From: JAEUIX01 sp046156035
GTDB taxonomy: Bacteria; Planctomycetota; Phycisphaerae; Phycisphaerales; UBA1924
Length of the DNA stretch: 64,000 nt
Assembly (NCBI GenBank): GCA_046156035.1
Contig: JBJXEW010000056.1
Coordinates: 62,001 to 126,000 of the forward strand
Reading direction: 5' to 3'
Part shown: positions 53,346-60,157 of the stretch, one piece after another
How the letters are laid out: every line of letters begins with the position of its first letter
Position numbering within the stretch: the first letter of the stretch is position 1
Notes under the pieces: generated by a model
What the model was told of the DNA's origin: nothing
The model's database searches: none
The model's input: only the letters and a program-made list of their open reading frames with translations
Made by a program: the position numbers and the translations under genes

Positions 53346-54374
53346 CTATACCAGCCCGCCACGGGTGCTTGTTTGTGCGGGCCACGCCCCCGCTCCGCCC
53401 CGCGCCCCCCACATCGCCGCCCCCCGCGCGGCGTGGTGGTCATCGTGGCCGAACTCCAGCGTCCACCCGGGCCGTGCCAGCGAGGTCAGGCTTTGGGCCA
53501 CCGCCGCGTGCAGCGCGGGGCCTAGGTGCCGCAGACGCACGCCAATGCCGCCCAGCAGCACGATCGCGTTTGGCCTGTAGATGGCGTGCGCGATGCGCAG
53601 GCCGCGCACCAGGGCCCGCACCGGCGCATCGTTCGCCGTGAGGCGCGGCAAGGCGGCCTCCACATCCGCGCCGTACCGCGCCCGCAGACCCGCCAAGCCG
53701 ATGTACGCCTCCAGCGAACCGACCGCGCCATCTCGCCCCACGGGCCCGCTTGTCACCGCTCCCCCCGGCCCGGCTTCGTCAAAGCCCACATCCATCTGGC
53801 CCAGGTGGCCCGACGAACCGCCGCTCACCAGCAGGCGTGTGGGCATTCCGCCGTCCGCCGCCGCATCCAGCACGCACGCGCCCACGCCCGTGCCGATCGA
53901 GAGCGCGAGCAGGCGCTCCACCGGCGGCCCCGGGGGGGCGGGGGAGGTGGGGGGGGTGCGGGGGGCGGGGGAAGTGCGTGTGGCCCACGCATCAAACGCC
54001 GCGGCGTGGGCATCGGGCAGAAACGCCACGCGTTCCACGCGCCAGCCGCGGGCCTCGACCAGGGCCCGCACACGCTGGCCGAGCGGAAAGCCCACGAGCG
54101 CAGGCAGATTGGCCGAGGCGAGCACCACGCCGCGTGCCTCGTCAACCAGGCCCGGTGCGCACACGCCCACGCTCACCGCTTGTCCCGGCGATTGCGGCGA
54201 AGGTGAAGGCGAGCCGGCCGGCAACATGGAGAGTGCCTCGGCCACAGCCACCATCACCGCTTCGCCGTCGGGACAGGTGTACGCGCCCGACCGCGTCAGG
54301 TGCGCGGCGGCATCGCCCGCACACACCGCCACCTTCACCGATGAGCCGCCGATGTCGATGCCGAGGGCGAACAT
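53346..54374 (-). CDS. ROK-family sugar kinase/regulator-like protein
   Basis: 342 residues. ASKHA ATPase fold: phosphate-1 motif GIDIGGSSVKVAV at ~5-17, APGLVDEARGVVL, FLPDAHAAAFD, LLALSIGTGVGACVL (phosphate-2) and the ROK-like SSGHLGQMDVGF. It lacks an HTH, so it is a kinase rather than a repressor. Sugar specificity is unknown. A Pro-rich loop (TPPTSPAPPGPP) is encoded by poly-G tracts at 53935-53972. It is first in the kynurenine operon, 7 bp before 3-HAO, an unexpected partner. Confidence 0.85.
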   Translation of the reverse strand: MFALGIDIGGSSVKVAVCAGDAAAHLTRSGAYTCPDGEAVMVAVAEALSMLPAGSPSPSPQSPGQAVSVGVCAPGLVDEARGVVLASANLPALVGFPLGQRVRALVEARGWRVERVAFLPDAHAAAFDAWATRTSPAPRTPPTSPAPPGPPVERLLALSIGTGVGACVLDAAADGGMPTRLLVSGGSSGHLGQMDVGFDEAGPGGAVTSGPVGRDGAVGSLEAYIGLAGLRARYGADVEAALPRLTANDAPVRALVRGLRIAHAIYRPNAIVLLGGIGVRLRHLGPALHAAVAQSLTSLARPGWTLEFGHDDHHAARGAAMWGARGGAGAWPAQTSTRGGLV

Positions 54375-54426
54375 GAAGGGAGCGTAGCGAAGAGATGGCC
54401 GTGGTCCGGTCTCCACCGGTCTTCAA

Positions 54427-55494
54427 GTGGTCCCTCCTTGGGTACCCCCACTCTCCGAGTGGGGCGTTGTCCCTCGCTTGGGTACCCCCACACTCCACGT
54501 GGGCCTGCTCCTCTTCCTTCATCAACACAGCAACTTTCTGCTCCGCACGGCCGCGTTTGCGCGCCATTTCGTGGTCATCGCTCCGCCCGCCCTTGCCCGC
54601 ACGAACATCCTCGTGCATCATCGCGGCGTGTTGCAATCGGTCCCCCAACCCGCCCCCTCTGCCTCCGTCTCCTCCCCCTCTGGCGGAGGTGGTCGCCTCC
54701 GGCGACCGGAGGGGGTGCTTCGTGCTATCGCCTCCCGTGCCACCGAGGGACGAGGCTCAGCGAGTCCCCCGGCGCCGATCAACGCGCCACGTCTTGGAGC
54801 CGCGAGCGCCAACGAGCGATCCGCTTCTTCGTGCCTTTGTCCCTCCGTGCCTTCGTGCCTTCCCTCCGATCTTCTTTCCGCCTTCCTCAACCCGCGCCTT
54901 TCTCTCCTCGACATCGCCGCGGCCCACAACCTCACCCTCGACCAACTCACCGCCTTGATGGCCCGCCCTGACATCGCCGAGCAACTCTCTGCCCTCCACG
55001 CTGGCGCGGCACTCCGTGTCCGCATCGTCGCTGCTCACCACCTCCCCCTCGCCATCGAAGCCCTCGCTGGCATCATCCACGCTTTCAACAACGACAACAC
55101 CGACGACAACGCCGGCGACATCAGCGAGAATGACAACGACCCAGGCCCGGCACTCGACAACACCAACTTCCGCCGCGCCATCTTCCGCCAGCGCCGCACC
55201 GAAACCGTCCGCCGCGCCGCCAGCACCATCCTCCGCCTCGCCAACTTCTATCCGCCCGTGGGGCGGACGTCCCGTCCGCCGAGTGCCATCGAAGTCGGTC
55301 CTCCGACTTCGATGCCACGGGAGATGCCCTCTGCTGGTGGGGCGGACGTCCCGTCCGCCTCCTCCCCTGCCACCGACTCCCGAGGCTCCGCGAGGACCCC
55401 CGTCCCGATCAACTCACCACCCACCCCTCGCCGCTCCTTCGCCTCCCGCCTCCTCGCCGCCTGCGGCGCGGCCCGCTCATCCGGCGATCCGTGA
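54427..55494 (+). CDS. Hypothetical protein, core helical domain within a repeat island
   Basis: 355-residue open frame; start uncertain. Residues ~155-285 look like real protein: LSLLDIAAAHNLTLDQLTAL resembles a helix-turn-helix segment, followed by IAEQLSALHAGAALRVRIVA, an acidic NDNTDDNAGDISENDND linker and RRAIFRQRRTETVRRAASTI. Codon use there is strongly C-ending (CTC, GCC, ACC), unlike neighbours. The N-terminal ~130 residues and C-terminal ~75 residues are encoded by repeats (GGTACC hairpins, GCCTTCGT octamers, GGCGGACG palindromes). I see no known family; a small DNA-binding protein is a guess. Confidence 0.35.
   Translation: MVPPWVPPLSEWGVVPRLGTPTLHVGLLLFLHQHSNFLLRTAAFARHFVVIAPPALARTNILVHHRGVLQSVPQPAPSASVSSPSGGGGRLRRPEGVLRAIASRATEGRGSASPPAPINAPRLGAASANERSASSCLCPSVPSCLPSDLLSAFLNPRLSLLDIAAAHNLTLDQLTALMARPDIAEQLSALHAGAALRVRIVAAHHLPLAIEALAGIIHAFNNDNTDDNAGDISENDNDPGPALDNTNFRRAIFRQRRTETVRRAASTILRLANFYPPVGRTSRPPSAIEVGPPTSMPREMPSAGGADVPSASSPATDSRGSARTPVPINSPPTPRRSFASRLLAACGAARSSGDP
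54440..54503. repeat. Hairpin elements with GGTACCCC, copies B and C
   Basis: Copy B: GGTACCC followed by an 8-bp stem CCCCACTC/GAGTGGGG (54446-54453 with 54457-54464, loop TCC). Copy C: GGTACCC then a 5-bp stem CCCAC/GTGGG (54487-54491 with 54499-54503). Both are preceded by CTTG. Related to the element at 35650-35677 in inverted orientation. Confidence 0.8.
54825..54862. repeat. Tandem octamers (GCCTTCGT-like), intergenic copy
   Basis: CTTCTTCGT, GCCTTTGT, CCCTCCGT, GCCTTCGT, GCCTTC in a row, then GATCTTC. Same octamer family as 18820-18858 in putA. Confidence 0.85.
55260..55359. repeat. Triple-hairpin repeat cluster (GGCGGACG palindromes)
   Basis: Two copies of GGGGCGGACGTCCCGTCCGC (55260-55280 and 55339-55359; stem GGCGGAC/GTCCGCC, loop GTCCC) flank a 16-bp near-perfect hairpin GTGCCATCGAAGTCGG / CCGACTTCGATGCCAC at 55283-55318 (14 of 16 pairs). 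Confidence 0.9.
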
Positions 55495-55499
55495 ACCAG

Positions 55500-57332
55500 T
55501 CACCCTCCCGCCCCGCCGCTCGACCCTCCGCTGTGAGCATGGCACTTCGGCCTGGCCTTCCTTTGTGACGTCTGTGTCTTTGTGGTAAGGTTCTCCGGCC
55601 TCTTCGCCGCCAAATCCAGCACATCCGCAAGCACCGCGTGCGCCGTCGGCCAGCGCCCCGCGCCCACACCATCCACGACCTGCGTGCCCGCGGGCGTGTG
55701 AATCAGCAGGCGGTTCCACGCGCCCGGCAGGTCTGCCAGCGCGTGCGTGCGCGGCAGCGCGACAATCCGCACCGAGCCCGCCAAACCCGCGCCGCCTTCC
55801 GCACGGGCCAGCGTCGCCACCTGCCGCAGAACCCAGTGGTTCTCCGTTCCCGCCGGCACCGCCGCGCGGGCACGCGCGATGGACTCGCCCGTGATCGCCT
55901 CCAGTTCAATCGCTCCCAGCGGCAAGTCCTCCCCAAACGCAGCGCGGCTCAGAATCCGCAGTTTGTCCGCCGCGTCCAAGCCCTCAAGATCACGACACGC
56001 CTTCACCTCGCACAGCCCCGCCTCCCGCGCTGCGCTCAGGGCGCTGGCCAGAGATTCACCTGTGCCCACCCGGTTGAGCACAAAGTTGCACGTCCCGTTG
56101 AGCACGCCCTCCAGCCGACTGATGCCGTGCGCGGCCGCCCGCGTACATCGCTCGAGCACCGGCGCACCCCCGCCCACGCACGCGCTCGTGGCCACGCCGC
56201 GATCCGCCAGCGTCGCGTCGTGCGCGATCACGGCCTTGTTAGCGGTGGCGCCGCGCGCGCCGCGCTCCAGGGCTCCGGCGATGCACGCGTGCGCGGGTTC
56301 AAGCCCGCCCAGAGCCTCCACCACGATCTCGCCCTGCCCCGCCGCGGCCAGCGCATCGGTGAACACACGCTCGCGCGGCACACCCTCCGCGCCGCCGCCC
56401 TTGGCGAGCGCACGCTCCGGGTTCCGGCACGCGACCGCGACAACCTCGAATCGCTCAGGAAACAGCCGCAGCAGCCGCAGCACGCCCCCGCCCACCGTGC
56501 CGCACCCCAACACGCTCAGCGTGCGTTTTCGCACCACAAACTCCTCCTCGTCAAACGTCCGGTCATACGGCCCCACCAGCGTCCGCCGCGCGTCCAGCAG
56601 CGCGCCAACCTCGATCACCGTGCGCGAGCGCAGCGCGAAGCGCACGGCCTTGGGCTGCAGCACATCGCCGCCGATGGCGAGGGCTTCCTCCCACGAAACC
56701 GTGGCCAGCCGCCGGGCATCGTCGTGCACGTTCGGGTCTTTGTTGAAGAGGCCCGGCACATCCTTGATGAGCCGGCATATGGCCCGTTCGCCCGCGCGGG
56801 TGAGTGTGGCCGCAAGGAAGATCGCCGTGAGGTCCGACCCGCCACGCCCCAGCAGCACGGTGGAGCCCGCCTCGTTCTGGGCGATGAAGCCCGGCACCAC
56901 CAGCACGCTCTCGCGTGTGAGAATGGCGCGGATGGCCTCAACGTTCACACCCGCCGGTTCGGCATCGTGGGGCGGGCCCGCGGCACGCAGGCCGATCGTG
57001 GCGGGCGTTGCCACATGCACGGCCAGGCCCGAGCGGGCCACCGCCAGCGCGAGTTGCGCCGCCACCGAGAGTTCGCCCGTGGAGGCGAGCAGGGCCGTCG
57101 CCTCCGCGTTCTGCGCGTTCTCCCAGCCCGCGGCCAGGTCGAGCAGGCGGTCCGTCTCGCCGTACAGAGCCGAGACCACGGCGATCACTTTGCGGCCGCG
57201 CCGGACGTGCTGGTAGATTTCGACCGCGGCACGGGCCAGGTCGTCGGTGCTGCGCAGGACCGAGCCGCCCAGTTTCAGCACGATGATGGGTGCGGGGGGG
57301 GTGGAGGTGGAGGGAGTCTTCGTGATACTCAC
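55500..57332 (-). CDS. Bifunctional aspartate kinase / homoserine dehydrogenase lacking ACT domains
   Basis: 610 residues. AK domain ~15-250: VLKLGGSVLR (20-26), GRGGSDLTA, NKDPNVHD. HSD domain from ~270: nucleotide site GCGTVGGGV (276-284), TANKAVI (363-369), GVLNGTCNFVLNRV, and GLDAADKLRIL with catalytic K457. The ACT regulatory domains found between AK and HSD in ThrA-type fusions are missing: AK runs into HSD within ~20 residues. Feeds methionine/threonine synthesis. Start overlaps the trans-sulfuration gene stop (ATGA). The last ~30 residues (KTQTSQRKARP...) come from a CTTTGTG repeat-like sequence. Confidence 0.93.
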   Translation of the reverse strand: MSITKTPSTSTPPAPIIVLKLGGSVLRSTDDLARAAVEIYQHVRRGRKVIAVVSALYGETDRLLDLAAGWENAQNAEATALLASTGELSVAAQLALAVARSGLAVHVATPATIGLRAAGPPHDAEPAGVNVEAIRAILTRESVLVVPGFIAQNEAGSTVLLGRGGSDLTAIFLAATLTRAGERAICRLIKDVPGLFNKDPNVHDDARRLATVSWEEALAIGGDVLQPKAVRFALRSRTVIEVGALLDARRTLVGPYDRTFDEEEFVVRKRTLSVLGCGTVGGGVLRLLRLFPERFEVVAVACRNPERALAKGGGAEGVPRERVFTDALAAAGQGEIVVEALGGLEPAHACIAGALERGARGATANKAVIAHDATLADRGVATSACVGGGAPVLERCTRAAAHGISRLEGVLNGTCNFVLNRVGTGESLASALSAAREAGLCEVKACRDLEGLDAADKLRILSRAAFGEDLPLGAIELEAITGESIARARAAVPAGTENHWVLRQVATLARAEGGAGLAGSVRIVALPRTHALADLPGAWNRLLIHTPAGTQVVDGVGAGRWPTAHAVLADVLDLAAKRPENLTTKTQTSQRKARPKCHAHSGGSSGGAGG

Positions 57333-58648
57333 AGCGCACCTCCCGCGGCGAGCACGACCGTCCTGCGTGCTGAGTCCTCGGTCCCGAGTCCGCCGACAAG
57401 TGTGCCCTCACTCGCTTCTGCCGTGTGGAGCCTGGCAGCCTGCTCCTCAAGCCTCACGGCTGACGCCTCACGCCCTGCATCCAGCGCTTGCGAAAGGTCC
57501 GCGATGATGTCGCTCGGGTCTTCCAGCCCCACGCTCAGGCGCAGCAGGCCGTCGGTGATGCCGACAGCGTGCCGGTGCGCTGGCGGCACATCCCCGTGCG
57601 TCATGGTGGCGGGGTGCGTGAGGATGGTCTGGGCGCCGCCCACGTGCTCGGCGAGGGAGACGAGTTGCAGGCGGGAGAGGAACGTGCGTGCCGCGGGCAA
57701 GCCGCCGCGCAGTTCGAAGCAGATCACGCCGCCGTGGAAGCCCCCATGCTGACGGATCGCCAGAGCCCGCTGCGGGTGCGAATCGAGGCCGGGGTAGCGG
57801 ATGAGCGCGACCGACGGCTGCTTGGCCAGCCACGAGGCCACCACGCCCGCGCCGCGCGAGTGCTGGCGCGACCGCAGCGGCAGCGTCTCCACGCCGCGCA
57901 GGGTGAGATAGGCGTTGAAGGGCGTCTGGATGCCGCCGGTGCACTTGCGGATGAAGCGCAGTTGCGTGAGCAGTTCCGCATCGCGGGCCACAATCGCCCC
58001 GCCCACCGCGGCGGAGTGGCCCTCGATGTGCTTGGTGGTGCTGTAGACGCTGATGTCGGCGCCCAAGTCGAGGGGCTTCTGGATCGCGGCGGTGAGGAAG
58101 GTGTTGTCCACGGCGAGCGGCACGCCCCGCTCCTTGCAGACCTTCGCCACCGCGCTCAGGTCCACCAGATCGAGCGTGGGGTTGGCGGGCGTTTCCACGA
58201 ACACGATCTTCGTGCGGTCGTTGATGGCCGCCTTCACGAGAGCCGCGTCGGTCGCGTCCACGAACGTGGCATCAATGCCGTACTTGGCCAGCACGCGGTT
58301 GAAGAGCCGCACCGTGCCGCCGTACGCCGCGGTGGAGACCACGGCGTGGTCGCCCTTGGAGAGGAGCGTGAGGAAGAGGGCCGTCTCGGCCGCGAGGCCC
58401 GAGGAGAAGCAGACGGCCGGCGGGGCGTTCTCGAGCGCGCCGAGGGCGAACTCAAGGTCGCTCACGGTGGGGTTGCTCACGCGCGAGTAGGCGTGCGCGG
58501 GCGAATCGCCCACGGCCTGCTGGGTGAAACTGCTCGACTGCACGATGCTGCCGCCCAGGGCGCGGCCGGGCCCCGTGGTGGCGCGGGCGTGCAGCGCAAC
58601 GGTGGAGGGTGCGAGCGGGACACGACGGTTGGAAATGGATGCGCTCAT
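57329..58648 (-). CDS. Cys/Met metabolism PLP trans-sulfuration enzyme (MetB/MetY-like)
   Basis: 439 residues. PLP-fold type I gamma-family: AYSRVSNPTVSDLEFALGAL, VCFSSGLAA, AYGGTVRLF, VDNTF and the PLP lysine K206 in STTKHIEGHS. Likely acts on acylated homoserine toward cystathionine or homocysteine; which exactly cannot be told. C-terminal ~25 residues are encoded by the dispersed CTGAGTCC repeat (57370-57391). First gene of a two-gene operon behind a SAM-type riboswitch leader. Ribosome site GAGGAG is held in the loop of a hairpin. Confidence 0.92.
   Translation of the reverse strand: MSASISNRRVPLAPSTVALHARATTGPGRALGGSIVQSSSFTQQAVGDSPAHAYSRVSNPTVSDLEFALGALENAPPAVCFSSGLAAETALFLTLLSKGDHAVVSTAAYGGTVRLFNRVLAKYGIDATFVDATDAALVKAAINDRTKIVFVETPANPTLDLVDLSAVAKVCKERGVPLAVDNTFLTAAIQKPLDLGADISVYSTTKHIEGHSAAVGGAIVARDAELLTQLRFIRKCTGGIQTPFNAYLTLRGVETLPLRSRQHSRGAGVVASWLAKQPSVALIRYPGLDSHPQRALAIRQHGGFHGGVICFELRGGLPAARTFLSRLQLVSLAEHVGGAQTILTHPATMTHGDVPPAHRHAVGITDGLLRLSVGLEDPSDIIADLSQALDAGREASAVRLEEQAARLHTAEASEGTLVGGLGTEDSARRTVVLAAGGAL
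57370..57391. repeat. 22-bp dispersed repeat, copy 2 (inside C-terminal codons)
   Basis: 21 of 22 identical to 23715-23736. Here it supplies the end of the trans-sulfuration reading frame (GTEDSARRT). Confidence 0.85.
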
Positions 58649-58667
58649 GCCGTGAACTCCTCACGGC
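58649..58667 (-). promoter_or_regulatory. Start-site hairpin holding the ribosome binding site
   Basis: On the minus strand, GCCGTGA pairs with TCACGGC (7 bp perfect), loop GGAGT. The loop contains the Shine-Dalgarno GGAG and the 3' arm abuts the ATG of the trans-sulfuration gene. It can block or present the SD. Confidence 0.8.
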
Positions 58668-58763
58668 ATCAAGCTTGGGCCTACGGCGACGCGGCTGACA
58701 GCGAACGTCGCTGTCGATGTTTGTCTGGTGGAACGCTTCGCGAGAAGCATGGCTCACCCGACC

Positions 58764-58880
58764 GCATCGTTCCACTGTTCCTGCGAACAGCGGGACGGGC
58801 CTCGGCACCGCGACGGTCGTCTCGATTCAGACGCCGCTCGGTTGCCGCCCGGCACAAAGGCTTGCCGGGACTCTTGATGC
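58764..58880 (-). ncRNA. SAM riboswitch, SAM-I clan (SAM-IV-like)
   Basis: On the minus strand: GCATCAAGAG, then a 7-bp stem CCCGGCA/TGCCGGG, then CGGCAACCGAGC, a hairpin region ending GTCGC, CGGTGCCGAGG, a CTGTTC/GAACAG hairpin, and GGAACGATGC whose GATGC closes on the initial GCATC. This order and the GGCAACC and GGTGCC cores match the SAM-I/SAM-IV class. It lies 116 nt upstream of a methionine-pathway gene. Downstream hairpins GACAGCGA/TCGCTGTC and the SD hairpin are candidate expression platforms. Confidence 0.8.
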
Positions 58881-58886
58881 TGCAAC

Positions 58887-58914
58887 AGTCTATCCGGATT
58901 TACGGATGAAGCAA
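58887..58914 (-). promoter_or_regulatory. Candidate promoter of the riboswitch leader
   Basis: TTGCTT (58914-58909), 16-bp spacer, TAGACT (58892-58887) on the minus strand; expected start just before the riboswitch P1 strand. A TTGACA at 58937-58932 is an alternative -35. Confidence 0.45.
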
Positions 58915-59033
58915 GGAGCCTGCGGAGAAAATGTCAAGACCGGTGTTTTCATCCAGAACCGTGAACCGTGCCCGGAGTCCAATCGCGCTTCGCCCTTCCA
59001 ACCACTTCGCGTCCCGGTTGCTAGGCTCCTGCC

Positions 59034-60122
59034 ATGAACATCCACGCATCGCGTCGCGAGTTTCTTCACTTGGCCGCGTTGGCGGGCGGCAGCCTTGCGC
59101 TGGCCGGCGTGCCCGGTCGGGTGTTCGCACGCACGCGGGCCGTGAGCGTGCTGGCCGAGCCCAGCATGTACACGGCGATGCCCCTGCCCGACGGCGGCAT
59201 GGCGGGTCTGCGTATCGCGGCGCTCATGGGCGACGGTGGCAACTCGCTGGTTGCTGGCGACGGCAAGGGCGGCTGGTCGCTGCTGATTGACACGAAGAAC
59301 GCGCCGCTGGGCTCGATGCTGCGTGCCTCGGGCGCGGCGATGGGCGGGGCGGATTTCAGCAAGGGCGAGCGGCTGGTGATCAACACGCACCACCACGGCG
59401 ACCACACCGGCGGTAACTGGGCGTTCACACAGGGCGAAGGGGGCGCGGTGCCCATCCTCGCGCACGCCAACGCGCAGCCGCGCGTGCTGGCGCAGACGAA
59501 GCAGTACCTGGGCTCGGTGGCGAGAGTGGTGAAGGACCTGCAAGGCAGCGACAAGCCCGAGGGCACGGCCGCGCTCCCGTTTGCGAGGGAGTACATGGCC
59601 AAGGCCGAGTCGTTCAAGCCCGAGGCGTGGGCGCCGACGAAGACCATCAGCGGCGAGAAGAACGAGATCAGCGTGGGGGCGTTGAAGGTGGAGGCGTACC
59701 ACTTCGGCCCCGGCCACACTGATAATGATCTCGTGCTGCGCCTCCCCGACCAGAACACCCTGCACATGGGCGACTTGCTCTTCCACAACAACTGGCCGTT
59801 CATCGACCGCAGCGCCTTGGCCGACACCATGGCTTGGATGAAGGTGCTGGGCGAGGCCGTCAAACTCTGCGACGCGAAAACCGTGGTGATTCCCGGGCAC
59901 GGCGACTTGACCGACGTCGAGGGGCTCAAGGCCATGATCGTGTTCTTTGAGCGTGTGCGGGCGGTGGTGGGCGAGGCGATCACCGCTGGCAAGAAGCGCG
60001 AGGACGTGGTGAAGATGGAGCCGGCGGAGTTTGCCGCGCGGGGCCTGAAGCAGATCCGCGAGCGGACGCTGGGCGGCGTGTACGACGAGTTGACGGGTGT
60101 GGCGTATGCGGCCCCGAAGTAG
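59034..60122 (+). CDS. TAT-exported metallo-beta-lactamase fold hydrolase
   Basis: 362 residues. Twin-arginine signal SRREFLHLAALAGGSLALAG (6-25), so exported folded with metals. MBL motif THHHGDHTGG gives HxHxDH ligands H119, H121, D123, H124; later HFGPGHTDNDL and VIPGHGDLTD supply further ligands. The family includes lactamases, lactonases and other hydrolases; the substrate is unknown. It is divergent from the trans-sulfuration operon. Confidence 0.88.
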   Translation: MNIHASRREFLHLAALAGGSLALAGVPGRVFARTRAVSVLAEPSMYTAMPLPDGGMAGLRIAALMGDGGNSLVAGDGKGGWSLLIDTKNAPLGSMLRASGAAMGGADFSKGERLVINTHHHGDHTGGNWAFTQGEGGAVPILAHANAQPRVLAQTKQYLGSVARVVKDLQGSDKPEGTAALPFAREYMAKAESFKPEAWAPTKTISGEKNEISVGALKVEAYHFGPGHTDNDLVLRLPDQNTLHMGDLLFHNNWPFIDRSALADTMAWMKVLGEAVKLCDAKTVVIPGHGDLTDVEGLKAMIVFFERVRAVVGEAITAGKKREDVVKMEPAEFAARGLKQIRERTLGGVYDELTGVAYAAPK

Positions 60123-60157
60123 TCGCGGCGGCCGGGCCGGTGCGGGCGAGCGCGTGC

